Shown here one piece after another: positions 50,484 to 60,070 of a stretch of 64,000 nucleotides of DNA. The position numbers and the translations under genes are program-made. A model generated the notes under the pieces. It worked only from the letters and a program-made list of their open reading frames with translations. It was not told where the DNA came from and did not search any database. This DNA comes from Chlamydiae bacterium Ga0074140 (lineage in GTDB: Bacteria > Chlamydiota > Chlamydiia > Chlamydiales > Rhabdochlamydiaceae), in contig LNES01000006.1 of the NCBI GenBank assembly GCA_001464115.1, positions 248,001-312,000 on the forward strand. Direction: 5' to 3'. Position 1 is the stretch's first letter; each line of letters opens with the position of its first letter.

Positions 50484-52460
50484 ATGCTCGGACGCGTCTT
50501 AGCTCTTATCTGTTTTCCAATCCTCTGTTTTGCAGGAGCGCTTACGGATGACGCTAACGGAAAGTTCTCTACAGGATCTGCGGCTTCGTGGGTGCAGCCA
50601 TGCAGTTTTTCTCGAGAGCCAATCCCCGCAAAACCCTCGCAGGAGCATGTTCAATATCTTCTGATCGATAAACAGAAAAACTGGGAAGAGAAAACATCCT
50701 ATCACCATTTTGCAATCAAAGCGCTGACGCAAAGCGGTGTGGATCAGATCTCAAAAGTCTCGATCGATTTTGAACCCTCTTTTCGAAAAGTTGTGCTTCA
50801 TGGAATTCGCGTCATCCGCAATGGAGTAGAGTCAGATCGCCTGCAGAGCTCACAACATCACATTCTCCAGCAGGAGACAGGTCTCGATTTTGGGATTTAC
50901 AACGGCGATCTCACTGTCGTGTACCTGCTCGATGACGTCCGCATGGGAGATATTGTCGAGTACTCCTATTCACTCATCGGCCACAACCCACTTTTCACTT
51001 CACACTACACAGACAAGATCTACCTCCAGTACGCAAGTGAGGTGGAAAAATTTTCCTATCGGCTTTTAAGCCGACCCGACCACGCGTTTGTCATTCAACC
51101 ACACCATACATCTCTTGAGCCGAAAATCCGCGACCTCTCTCCCACTCTGCGCGAATGGCGATGGGAGATGACGGAAACTCCCACCTCTACCTATGAGATA
51201 GACCAACCTATCTGGTACTCCTCTTCTCCTCGCATTGAAATTAGTCAGTACCGTAGCTGGGAAGAGGTTGGAGGAAAGCTCGCGCCCCTATTCGTAATCC
51301 CCGCAGATTTTTCTACCTCTTGTCCGGAAGGAATGAGAATACTTGTTCGCTCATGGGAAGCACAGGCTACTCGACCCGAAGATCGTGCACTACTTGCTCT
51401 TCGTTTTGTACAAGATGAGATCCGGTATTTAGGTCTAGAAGAGGGAATTTCCGGTTTCCAACCTGCCGATCCTCGCGTGGTTTTTGAACGACGTTATGGT
51501 GACTGCAAAGATAAGGCCTGCCTTTTGCAGGCGTTCTTGCATATGATGCACATCTCTTCGACTCCTTTGCTGGTCAATGCGTACAGAGGTGTTCTTATTC
51601 CGAAAGAGATCCCCTCCCCATTTGCATTCAACCATGCTGTGCTCCGCATCGAAATCGGCAACAAGTTTTACTATGTTGATGCAACAATGCAACTCCAAGG
51701 GGGTTCTTTAGAAACGAACTGTTTTCCCTCATATCACAATGGACTCCTCCTGGCGAGGAGCTCTCCAAAGCTCATCCCCCTCCCTTCCGAATTCATCGAC
51801 CAGCCCATCGAGATCGAAACATCCTTCCTTGTGACATCAAAAGACTCTGTCACCTATACAAAGAGCTCAATCTTTCAAGGTTCCAATGCAGATCTGATAC
51901 GGCGCTTCGTTGAGATTTATGGACAGAAGATGATGAATGAGGAGCATCTCAATCAGCTTCAAGAGGTCTATGGAGGCGCGAAGACGGTTGCCCCGCTTAA
52001 AGTTCTCGATGACCGCAAACAGAATATTGTGCAGATCACCGAATCCTACTCTCTTCCTACGCGCGCAAAGGGAAAGGGAAAAACTCTGAAGTTTTTTTCT
52101 TCTACCGTCGAAAAATTTTTAGATAGTCAGATCAATCCTGAAAGAGAATCGCCCTATGCGCTTGTTTATCCGCTCTGGGTCAAAGAGCACGTCCATGTGG
52201 ATAATCCTTTTAATACGGACGATGATGTCTACGATGAGAAAACCTACGAACATGGATCGATTGTTTTTACCCACGCAGTGAAGATCGAAGGCCGTAGCGC
52301 AGACTATTACTTCGAACTCAAACACCTGCAAGATCATGTCCCGCATGACACACTGCGCGACTATTGGGAGCTCTGCCAAGAGATCGAGGAGAACTCCTCC
52401 CAAGAACTCACGATTGCGAGCTTAAAGCGCTTCTTTGCGAAAAGGAGGCTTGGCCTTTGA
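50484..52460 (+). CDS. secreted DUF3857/transglutaminase-like protein
   Basis: 658 aa from ATG 50484, preceded by AGGAGGA (50474-50480). The first 18 residues (MLGRVLALICFPILCFAG) form a signal peptide. Residues 60-260 match DUF3857 (beta-rich, VVYLLDDVRMGDIVEYSY). Residues 300-440 form a transglutaminase-like core with Cys in RYGDCKDKACLL, His in FNHAVLRIEI and Asp in YYVDATMQ, so the catalytic triad is complete. Such periplasmic or outer-envelope proteins may be peptidases or crosslinkers; activity is unknown. It overlaps the convergent gene at 52422 by 39 bases. Confidence 0.88.
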   Translation: MLGRVLALICFPILCFAGALTDDANGKFSTGSAASWVQPCSFSREPIPAKPSQEHVQYLLIDKQKNWEEKTSYHHFAIKALTQSGVDQISKVSIDFEPSFRKVVLHGIRVIRNGVESDRLQSSQHHILQQETGLDFGIYNGDLTVVYLLDDVRMGDIVEYSYSLIGHNPLFTSHYTDKIYLQYASEVEKFSYRLLSRPDHAFVIQPHHTSLEPKIRDLSPTLREWRWEMTETPTSTYEIDQPIWYSSSPRIEISQYRSWEEVGGKLAPLFVIPADFSTSCPEGMRILVRSWEAQATRPEDRALLALRFVQDEIRYLGLEEGISGFQPADPRVVFERRYGDCKDKACLLQAFLHMMHISSTPLLVNAYRGVLIPKEIPSPFAFNHAVLRIEIGNKFYYVDATMQLQGGSLETNCFPSYHNGLLLARSSPKLIPLPSEFIDQPIEIETSFLVTSKDSVTYTKSSIFQGSNADLIRRFVEIYGQKMMNEEHLNQLQEVYGGAKTVAPLKVLDDRKQNIVQITESYSLPTRAKGKGKTLKFFSSTVEKFLDSQINPERESPYALVYPLWVKEHVHVDNPFNTDDDVYDEKTYEHGSIVFTHAVKIEGRSADYYFELKHLQDHVPHDTLRDYWELCQEIEENSSQELTIASLKRFFAKRRLGL

Positions 52461-54209
52461 ACTATTTGCGCCAAGATTTTCTAGAATTGGCCTCAAGTAG
52501 TCCTGAGTATACGTAGCGCCTGTTTTAAGAACTTGAGTTCGATTGAGATTGGCTTGGAATTCAAGGGTTTGGCCATCCATACTGTCCTGTTCTTCAAGCA
52601 GTTTTAAGCATGTATCTCGCTGGCTCTTCAAAAAGGCGGCCTCTTTCTCCAGATCTTCCTTGTCGCAGAAACCCCGTAGCAAATAATCCAATACTTCCTG
52701 CGCGGCTACGAAAAGGTGCAGAATATTTAACTCCTCCTCTTCATCATCGAACGAATCTTGATCTTTGGACATGATCATCTTGAGCATTCCAACAAATTTG
52801 CGAAAATAAACTTCCATATCATCAAAATCATACATGTCTGTTTGGTCTACCACGAATTGTAAAAACGGACTGCATAAACGTTTGTAGGTATCTGCAAGAT
52901 ATAGCCTCTCTGGGAAATCCATCACATGCGCGATAGAATCCAACTCCTTGAGAGCCGATTTAAATTGGCTGTTCATCCCCTCGATAAATTCCCAAGCGCT
53001 ATCTGTAACCTGCGATTTGGCTTCAAGAAAGTCGATAACAACATTCACAAAAACTAGCCTCGAACCTATACCAATTACTTCGCTCTTGAGCGCGTTTTTT
53101 AACCCATAGGTCACCAAAAATTCTCCCAAGGTGCTGAACGCAAGCTCAAGAGAAGAGCCCTGAAGTTGTGCAGCCTGACTCTCAGAACACGCGAGGTAGA
53201 GACGAGGATCTATTTTTTCTTTGTTCAATACTTTAAAACTCATTTGGCTAATTACTTCTTGGTCTTCACGAGATTCTGCTAGTGACATGCCGAATGCGAG
53301 CTTCTCGAGGTTATCGAAAAACTGCACCTCTCCGTGTATTTGTTCAGCCCCTTCTCCCCCGGCTTTCTCCACAATCATCGCCGCGCGTAAAAGGGGATGA
53401 AAACACTCTCTGAGCTTGAAATAGGGAGCGATCGTCTCAGCTGTTTTATGTTTTAACTGTAATTTGTCCTTGAGCCCTTTATAATCGAAAGCATTTGGAA
53501 AGTAGTATATGTCCCTAATTTTTTTATTCTTTATCTGAACAAAAACAATCCCCACCGGAATCTGGTGATAGACACCCTCTTTTCGCTTATTTTTCACTCC
53601 GATTTTGGGTGGTTTGGACGTGTATAGAGGAACCTCTACGTAGGCATCGCACTGCTGGACTAAATACTCTTTCAGAGGAGCATTATAACAAAAATGGATC
53701 GGGATATAATTTTTGGCGAAATAGTGGGACCCTCCCGCGCTATATTTATGGTCAATTAAATGCCCGCCTTGATAGTTGACCTTCCCCTTATAATTTTTAG
53801 CACTTACAACGAAATCCGCACCTGTTTGCTCAACACGATCCTTGTCGTATTGAACAAAAGTCCCCTTACTCTCTTTTTTCCGCGCTGTTGTGGTCTTGAT
53901 GGCGGTAGAGACAGAAGCCGCCACGACCTGCTCATTTTGAAGAGCTAGTCCCTGCGAGTCTGTGGCGGTTGTAAAAAGCTTCACGCCGCTCTCTTTATCG
54001 AATGCGATTAAACGCAGAGCTTTATCCGTCTGATATCCACATAAGGAGCCAGGAGTCACGATGCGCGCATGATCCCATTTGATCGGCTCCTTGAAACTCA
54101 GACAAGCACTTGCACACTTTTGAGCAAAACGCTTATCCGATACGTCATACACCTCGCGTTTGGGAGCACCTAAGGGCGCTAAGCTCGGAACCAGCGAAAG
54201 CGATGCCAT
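52422..54209 (-). CDS. hypothetical protein, 595 aa, possible DNA/RNA non-specific endonuclease motif
   Basis: Mostly unrecognised. Residues 140-215 contain YQGGHLIDHKYSAGGSHYFA and NYIPIHFCYNAPLKEYL, which resemble the GH(L/I) plus N-x-x-P...N/L-N signature of Endonuclease_NS-type ββα-metal nucleases (His near residue 149; Asn near 166). The remaining two-thirds (about 230-580) is helical and acidic, with DDMEVYFRKF and QDSFDDEEEELNI. No signal peptide is seen. The metal-site Arg of the classical DRGH is Gly here, so the nuclease reading is tentative. It ends inside the last 39 bases of the convergent transglutaminase-like gene. Confidence 0.65.
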   Translation of the reverse strand: MASLSLVPSLAPLGAPKREVYDVSDKRFAQKCASACLSFKEPIKWDHARIVTPGSLCGYQTDKALRLIAFDKESGVKLFTTATDSQGLALQNEQVVAASVSTAIKTTTARKKESKGTFVQYDKDRVEQTGADFVVSAKNYKGKVNYQGGHLIDHKYSAGGSHYFAKNYIPIHFCYNAPLKEYLVQQCDAYVEVPLYTSKPPKIGVKNKRKEGVYHQIPVGIVFVQIKNKKIRDIYYFPNAFDYKGLKDKLQLKHKTAETIAPYFKLRECFHPLLRAAMIVEKAGGEGAEQIHGEVQFFDNLEKLAFGMSLAESREDQEVISQMSFKVLNKEKIDPRLYLACSESQAAQLQGSSLELAFSTLGEFLVTYGLKNALKSEVIGIGSRLVFVNVVIDFLEAKSQVTDSAWEFIEGMNSQFKSALKELDSIAHVMDFPERLYLADTYKRLCSPFLQFVVDQTDMYDFDDMEVYFRKFVGMLKMIMSKDQDSFDDEEEELNILHLFVAAQEVLDYLLRGFCDKEDLEKEAAFLKSQRDTCLKLLEEQDSMDGQTLEFQANLNRTQVLKTGATYTQDYLRPILENLGANSSKAKPPFRKEAL

Positions 54210-54269
54210 GTTCTACTCCACGTTGGGCGAATCCAGATATTCTAAATGATTTGACACACGAATCGCGAC

Positions 54270-55277
54270 TTATTCTTTGACGGCATCCACAAAACATTTT
54301 ACATGCTCAAAGGGTGTGTCGGGCAGCACGCCATGACCCAGATTGACAATGAAACCAGGCTCGCCCTGCATAGAGGATAAAAGTTTTTTTACCTCTCGAC
54401 GAATGACCGCAGGAGGAGCCTTCAAAAGGTGGGGGTCAAAGTTGCCTTGAACGGCGATGTTTTTTGGCACATCGCGTCGCAAATCAGAAAGCTCTCGATG
54501 CCAATCGAAGCTGATGGCAGAGGGGTGAAGAGCTGCGAGCTCTTGAGGAAAAAGTGTAGAACCACGACAGAAAAGAATGACGGGAACCTCTTTGATTGCA
54601 GAAGCCATCTGCTTGAGATAGGGAAGGCAGAAGGTCAAAAAGGCGGGTGTCGTGAGAACATTTGCCCAAGAGTCGAAGATCTGCACAGCTTGCGCACCTG
54701 CAGCAACCTGAAGTTTGAGATATTCGATAGAGGCATCTGTAATCTTCTGAAGAAACCGATGGAAGCTTTCCGGATCTGAGAAGAGCCAGCTCTTCGTTTT
54801 AGAGAGCTCTTTACCGCCTGATCCACCCTCAATGAAATAGCTCGCAACTGTAAATGGTCCGCCACAAAAGCCGATGAGCGGAACATGCAGATCTTTTCTC
54901 AAGCGTTCGACTGTTTCGAAGACAAAAGAGAGAGAGTTCGCAACATCACGCGGCTGCAATTTATCCACATCGTACGCACTTTGAATCGCGGGCTCGACAA
55001 CAGGACCTCTCCCCTCTACAAAGCTCACCGTGAGTCCAAATACATCAGCAATCATTAAAATATCGGAGAAGAGAATCGCGGCATCTACGCCCAGCAGATC
55101 AACAGGAAGGCGTGTGACTTGAGCCGCAAGTTTGGGCGTGCGAAAGAGCTCCTCGAGTGAGATCGTCTCGCGTATGGCGCGATATTCAGGAAGGCAGCGA
55201 CCCGCTTGGCGCATGAGCCAAACAGGCGGCCTTCCTTGATTTCTGCATGCTAAGGCGTCTAAGAGTCGATTGTTCAT
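54270..55277 (-). CDS. hemE: uroporphyrinogen decarboxylase
   Basis: 335 aa, cytoplasmic. It removes four carboxyl groups from uroporphyrinogen III to give coproporphyrinogen III. The N-terminal signature RPPVWLMRQAGR and the second signature GFCGGPFTVASYFIEGG are exact family blocks; Asp in ILFSDILMIADVFGL and Tyr/His residues around SFDWHREL and NLGHGVLP complete the site. Strong ribosome-binding site AGAGGA. It is followed on the same strand upstream by tkt, as part of the hemE-tkt-alaS-mfd-amn chlamydial set. Confidence 0.96.
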   Translation of the reverse strand: MNNRLLDALACRNQGRPPVWLMRQAGRCLPEYRAIRETISLEELFRTPKLAAQVTRLPVDLLGVDAAILFSDILMIADVFGLTVSFVEGRGPVVEPAIQSAYDVDKLQPRDVANSLSFVFETVERLRKDLHVPLIGFCGGPFTVASYFIEGGSGGKELSKTKSWLFSDPESFHRFLQKITDASIEYLKLQVAAGAQAVQIFDSWANVLTTPAFLTFCLPYLKQMASAIKEVPVILFCRGSTLFPQELAALHPSAISFDWHRELSDLRRDVPKNIAVQGNFDPHLLKAPPAVIRREVKKLLSSMQGEPGFIVNLGHGVLPDTPFEHVKCFVDAVKE

Positions 55278-55307
55278 CCATTCCTCTACCGTGGATTCCC
55301 GAAACGA

Positions 55308-55325
55308 GCAGCGACAAGTCGCTGC
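55308..55325. repeat. perfect 8-bp stem hairpin between hemE and tkt
   Basis: GCAGCGAC (55308-55315), AA, GTCGCTGC (55318-55325). It is adjacent to the related hairpin at 55334-55351 and resembles it with CAGC replaced by GCGGC. Together they may terminate the leftward tkt transcript. Confidence 0.6.
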
Positions 55326-55333
55326 CTAACAAA

Positions 55334-55358
55334 GCGGCGACGAGTCGCCGCACTCCAA
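55334..55358. repeat. palindromic GC-rich intergenic repeat, copy B
   Basis: GCGGCGAC (55334-55341), GA, GTCGCCGC (55344-55351), then ACTCCAA. Read leftward it is followed by TTTGTT, so it can serve as a weak terminator behind tkt. The core plus ACTCCAA matches copies at 17302, 63366 and 63439. Confidence 0.7.
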
Positions 55359-55368
55359 AATCCCCTTT

Positions 55369-57363
55369 TTAAGAGGAGAGGAGGCGGTCAAGCACAGCGT
55401 CGACCGTAAATCCAAACTCTTCGGCGAGATCGCTCTGAGGCGCAGACTCTCCGAATGTCTCGATGCTGATCGTAATCCCCTCTGGTCCGATCCACTTATG
55501 CCAACCGAAGCTGACCGCCGCTTCGATGCTCACACGCTTGCCAAGGTTTCCTCCAATCACAGTGCGTTTGTACTCGTCGCTCTGCTGTTCGAAAATTTCC
55601 CAACAAGGCATCGAGACGACACGCACCGACTTGCCCCTTTTTTCGAGCGCTGCTGCTGCATCAACTGCAAGAGAGAGCTCTGAGCCAGTAGCAAGAAGTG
55701 TAAAGTCGGGAGGAGATCCCGCTTCACGCTTCACGATATATGCTCCCTTGCCCATGCCCTGATCATACGCCACATTTGTTCCCGAGAGCTCCGGCAGTGC
55801 CTGGCGCGATAGGATGAGCGCTGTGGGCCCGCGATAACGTAGCGCCGCTACCCAAGCCATCTTCACCTCCCAGTTATCCCCGGGACGAATCACCTGCAGA
55901 TTGGGGATCGCACGCAAAGCAGCGAGATGCTCGATCGGCTGGTGTGTTGGTCCATCCTCTCCTAAAAACACAGAATCATGGGTGAACTGATAGATCACAT
56001 GCATTTTCGAAAGCGCGGCAAGACGCACCGCGTTACGCATGTAGTCCGAAAACGTGAGAAAGGTTCCTACAAAAGGAAGAATCATATGCGTCTGAGCCAG
56101 CCCGGTTGCCGCGCACGCCATCGCAAATTCTCGCACACCATACTTGATGTTACGGCCGTTGAAATTTCCAGGTGCAATGAGCGGAAATTTTTTCATCATC
56201 GTCATGTCCGATCCAGAAAGATCGGCAGAACCGCCGTAAAGGAATGGGAGCAGGTCTCCCAAAGCATTCAAAACATCTTGTGAGGCATTTCGGCTAGCAA
56301 TTGGAGATTTGATTGCGACTTTGCGAAGCTCCTCTTCAAGGTTGGAGGGGAACTTCTTTTCAACCATCTGCATGAACTGTTTGTAAAGTTCCGGCTTTGT
56401 CTCCGACCAGACGCGGAACATCTCCTTCCACTTCTGCTCAAGAGATGCGTCTTTTACAAGCTTCTTTTCAAAAAAAGTTGTAACAGATTGAGGAACAAAA
56501 AAGTTCTCCTCGGGCAACCCAAGAGCCTTTTTGGTTGCCTCCACCTCTTCGACACCAAGGGGAGATCCATGAACCTTGTGAGTACCAGCCTTGTTCGGAG
56601 AGCCCTTTCCGATGATCGTGTGCATCAGAATAAGCGTAGGTCGAGTTTGTCCCTGTGCAAGTGAGGAGAAGATCTCATCCATCCGATCCAGGTCATACCC
56701 GTCGATTTCAAATACATCCCAGCCATAGGCTTGGTAGCGAAGTTTGGTATCTTCGGAGCAGGACTCGGCCAAAAAGCCATCCAGCGTCACTTTGTTTGCG
56801 TCGTAAATGAGAACCAAGTTGTCGAGGTTCAGGTGACCCGCAAGTGAAGAGGCCTCTGCAGAGACCCCTTCCATCATGCACCCATCCCCAGCCAGGCAAT
56901 ACACTTTGCCGGTGAAGAGAGGAAATCCTTCACTATTAAATTTTGATGCAAGAATTTTTAATCCTAGCGCCTGGCCCACAGCATTGCCTACCCCCTGCCC
57001 AAGAGGGCCTGTCGTCGCCTCGACCCCTTCGGTGATGTGAAACTCCGGGTGCCCAGGTGTTTTGGAGTGGATCTGACGGAACCGCTTGATCTCATCCATC
57101 GAGAGATTGAAGCCTGCAAGATGCAGGCACGCATAGAGCAGCATCGATCCATGTCCTGCGGACAGAATAAACCGGTCGCGGTTAAGCCATTTGGGATTTT
57201 TGGGATTATGGTGTAACAGGACCCCGTAAAGATAAGCTGCAAACTCTGCGCAACCCATCGGAAGGCCGGGATGGCCGGAGTTTGCTTTTTGCACGGCTTC
57301 TATCGAAAGCTCTCGAATCGTATTCGCAATCTTGCCAAGCTGTTTTTTTAGCTCTACATCCAT
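55369..57363 (-). CDS. tkt: transketolase
   Basis: 664-aa thiamine-diphosphate enzyme of the non-oxidative pentose-phosphate pathway. GHPGLPMGCAEFAAYLY at the N-terminus, the cofactor motif GDGCMMEGVSAEASSLAGH followed by LVLIYDAN, and FLTFSDYMRNAVRLAAL plus HDSVFLGEDGPTHQP in the pyrimidine domain are all present, and the C-terminal third is intact. It is divergent from alaS with 73 bases between starts. C. trachomatis tktB (CT750, from memory) also neighbours alaS and amn. Confidence 0.97.
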   Translation of the reverse strand: MDVELKKQLGKIANTIRELSIEAVQKANSGHPGLPMGCAEFAAYLYGVLLHHNPKNPKWLNRDRFILSAGHGSMLLYACLHLAGFNLSMDEIKRFRQIHSKTPGHPEFHITEGVEATTGPLGQGVGNAVGQALGLKILASKFNSEGFPLFTGKVYCLAGDGCMMEGVSAEASSLAGHLNLDNLVLIYDANKVTLDGFLAESCSEDTKLRYQAYGWDVFEIDGYDLDRMDEIFSSLAQGQTRPTLILMHTIIGKGSPNKAGTHKVHGSPLGVEEVEATKKALGLPEENFFVPQSVTTFFEKKLVKDASLEQKWKEMFRVWSETKPELYKQFMQMVEKKFPSNLEEELRKVAIKSPIASRNASQDVLNALGDLLPFLYGGSADLSGSDMTMMKKFPLIAPGNFNGRNIKYGVREFAMACAATGLAQTHMILPFVGTFLTFSDYMRNAVRLAALSKMHVIYQFTHDSVFLGEDGPTHQPIEHLAALRAIPNLQVIRPGDNWEVKMAWVAALRYRGPTALILSRQALPELSGTNVAYDQGMGKGAYIVKREAGSPPDFTLLATGSELSLAVDAAAALEKRGKSVRVVSMPCWEIFEQQSDEYKRTVIGGNLGKRVSIEAAVSFGWHKWIGPEGITISIETFGESAPQSDLAEEFGFTVDAVLDRLLSS

Positions 57364-57436
57364 AAAAAAAACCCTTTGGTATCACATTTTCAAATCCGCT
57401 AGTATAGTTGTGCAACGAAAAACGCAGAAGTTATTT

Positions 57437-60070
57437 ATGAACCTATCTCAAGAAATCCGCCGAGGCTTTTTACAATATTTTAAACAAAAGGGGCACGCAC
57501 TAGTCCCCTCATCGCCCGTGGTTCCCCACGAAGATCCCACCCTCCTTTTCATTAACGCGGGGATGAACCAGTTTAAAGATCTCTTTCTCGGTAAAAGCCA
57601 GCGAGACTACCTCTCTGCCACAACTTCGCAAAAATGTATTCGCGTCGGCGGAAAGCATAACGACCTAGACAATGTCGGTCATACCAGTCGCCACCTCACA
57701 TTTTTCGAAATGCTCGGCAACTTCTCCTTTGGAGAGTACTTCAAAGAGAAAGCGATTCTTTATGCGTGGGAAGTCACAACCCAAATTTTTGGATTCTCTC
57801 CGGATCAACTCTGGATCACCGTATTTGAAAATGATGATGAAGCCGCTCTTCTCTGGGAACGCTTCATGCCAAAAAAACGGATCATCCGCATGGGTGAGAA
57901 AGAGAATTTCTGGGCGATGGGAGATACCGGGCCTTGTGGTCCCTGCTCAGAACTTCTTTTAGACCGCGGGGCCAAATATGGAAATGCTTCTTCGCCAAAA
58001 GAGGATGCATCTGGGGAGCGCTATCTTGAGTTTTGGAACCTCGTCTTTATGCAATTTAATCGCGATGCCTCTGGCAAGATGACACCCCTTCCTTCTCCGT
58101 GCATCGATACGGGATCTGGTCTTGAGCGGGTTGTCTCATTGAAAATGAGCGTCGACTCGGTCTTTGCTACAGATATCTTACGTAGCCTTATCGCTCAAGT
58201 CGAGCAGATCTCCGGCAAGAAATATGAGAAGGATGCCGCGAATGCTCCCGCGTTTCATGTGATCGCCGATCACCTTCGCGCGCTCTCGTTTGCGATTGCG
58301 GATGGCGCGCAACCAAGCAACGTTGAACGCGGCTATGTGCTCCGCAAACTCTTAAGACGCGCAGCGCGTTATGGAAAAGGCTTGGGGCTACAAGATCCCT
58401 TCCTCTCAAAAGTTTTACCCCGCCTCGTTGAAACCATGGGTGCAGACTACCCCGAACTCAAAAGCGCGCAAGGAAGGATTGCAGAGATCCTCACACTCGA
58501 GGAGGAGGCTTTTTTACGCACTTTGAAAAAGGGGGGAAATATCCTCAGCACAGTGATCGACAAAGCGCAAAAAAGCCCGCGCAAAGAGATCGCCGGCGAA
58601 GAGGCCTTTAAACTGAAGGACACCTACGGCTTTCCACTCGAAGAGATCCTACTCATCGCAAAAGACACTGGCCTCTCTGTCAATCTCGAAACGTACGAAC
58701 TTCTCGAAGAGCAGGCGAAAGAAAAATCCAAAGGCGCTCATGTCGTTCATTCACAACAAGCTGAGGAGAGCCTCTTTAAGGAGTATGCAGCTAAAGAGGG
58801 TCCTTGCGAGTTTGTCGGCTACACAGACACCAGTGCCGAGGGCTCTATCACCGCCATCGTGAAAAACGGTCAATTTGTCGACTCTCTCTCTGAAGGAGAA
58901 GAGGCTCTCATCATTCTCAACAAAACACCATTCTATGCGGAAAAAGGGGGGCAGATTGCTGATCAAGGCACACTCTCTCATAAAAACGCTTTATTCACCG
59001 TTCAGAACTGCACAAACCCCTACCTAGGCGTCATCGTCCATGGCGGGAGGCTTGAAAAAGGAACTCTCATCCTCGGCGAACCTGTTCTTGCGCAGGTCAA
59101 CGAGAAGAGAAGAAATGAGATCGCACGTCATCACACCGCTACCCACCTACTTCATTGGGCTCTCGTGAAACTTCTCGGTGAGCATGTGCGCCAAGCGGGT
59201 TCTCTCGTTGAAGTCGACAGGCTCCGCTTTGATTTTAGCCACCACAAACCGCTCACACCTCAAGAGATCCGCGAAATCGAAAGGATGGTCAATGAGAAGA
59301 TTCGCGAAAGCACCCCTGTTAAAGTTTATGAACTCTCCTATGAAGAAGCTCAAAAACGCGCGGATATCAAACAGTTCTTCGGCGAAAAATATGGCAGCAA
59401 GGTGCGTGTCATCGATATCGACTATTCGAAAGAGCTCTGCGGCGGAACTCACAGCACAAACGTCGGCACTCTCGGCTATTTCCGCATTGCCAAAGAGAGT
59501 AGCATTGCGTCTGGCGTACGGCGCATCGAAGCTGTCTGTGGAAAAGCTGCAGAAGATCTCGTATATCAAAACGAGGAGGTTGCCTTCGCTGCGTGCGCGC
59601 AACTCAAAACGACCCTTCCACAACTCGGCGTAAAACTCGCCTCTCTGCTTGAGGATCACAAAGCACTGGAGCAGCAAGTTAAAACCCTGAAACGCGGATC
59701 TTTAAAAGAGCTGGCTCGCACCCTCCTTCCCCAGGTAAAAACTCTAGGTAACTGCTCCTTTCTTGGTGCTATCGTTGATCTCGATACCGAATCCCTACAA
59801 CTTTTAGCAGATGATCTCATCAGCCAGAACCGCACCCTACTCCTCATTCTCGCATCGAGAGAGAAGTGCCACCTTCTTATTCGTTTGGGCCCAGATCTCG
59901 TCCAAAAGGGTTTAAATGCCCCAGCCCTTGTCAAAGAGATCGCTCCTCTTATTGATGGCAAAGGTGGAGGCCGCCCCGATTCAGCGCAAGTCGCAGGAAA
60001 AAATCCTGCCGGTATTGATGCCGCATTTAAAACTGCACAGAGCTATTTAGAAAAACTGTGCAACCCTTAG
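57437..60070 (+). CDS. alaS: alanyl-tRNA synthetase
   Basis: 877 aa from ATG 57437; the ORF from 57332 overlaps tkt and adds no conserved sequence. Class II motifs occur at FINAGMNQFKDLFLG and GDTGPCGPCSELL; the editing domain has HHTATHLLHWAL and the CGGTH motif in LCGGTHSTNVG; the C-Ala domain ends with GGGRPDSAQVAG. The length equals the E. coli enzyme. It is coupled to mfd, whose GTG start lies inside its last 13 bases. Confidence 0.97.
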   Translation: MNLSQEIRRGFLQYFKQKGHALVPSSPVVPHEDPTLLFINAGMNQFKDLFLGKSQRDYLSATTSQKCIRVGGKHNDLDNVGHTSRHLTFFEMLGNFSFGEYFKEKAILYAWEVTTQIFGFSPDQLWITVFENDDEAALLWERFMPKKRIIRMGEKENFWAMGDTGPCGPCSELLLDRGAKYGNASSPKEDASGERYLEFWNLVFMQFNRDASGKMTPLPSPCIDTGSGLERVVSLKMSVDSVFATDILRSLIAQVEQISGKKYEKDAANAPAFHVIADHLRALSFAIADGAQPSNVERGYVLRKLLRRAARYGKGLGLQDPFLSKVLPRLVETMGADYPELKSAQGRIAEILTLEEEAFLRTLKKGGNILSTVIDKAQKSPRKEIAGEEAFKLKDTYGFPLEEILLIAKDTGLSVNLETYELLEEQAKEKSKGAHVVHSQQAEESLFKEYAAKEGPCEFVGYTDTSAEGSITAIVKNGQFVDSLSEGEEALIILNKTPFYAEKGGQIADQGTLSHKNALFTVQNCTNPYLGVIVHGGRLEKGTLILGEPVLAQVNEKRRNEIARHHTATHLLHWALVKLLGEHVRQAGSLVEVDRLRFDFSHHKPLTPQEIREIERMVNEKIRESTPVKVYELSYEEAQKRADIKQFFGEKYGSKVRVIDIDYSKELCGGTHSTNVGTLGYFRIAKESSIASGVRRIEAVCGKAAEDLVYQNEEVAFAACAQLKTTLPQLGVKLASLLEDHKALEQQVKTLKRGSLKELARTLLPQVKTLGNCSFLGAIVDLDTESLQLLADDLISQNRTLLLILASREKCHLLIRLGPDLVQKGLNAPALVKEIAPLIDGKGGGRPDSAQVAGKNPAGIDAAFKTAQSYLEKLCNP

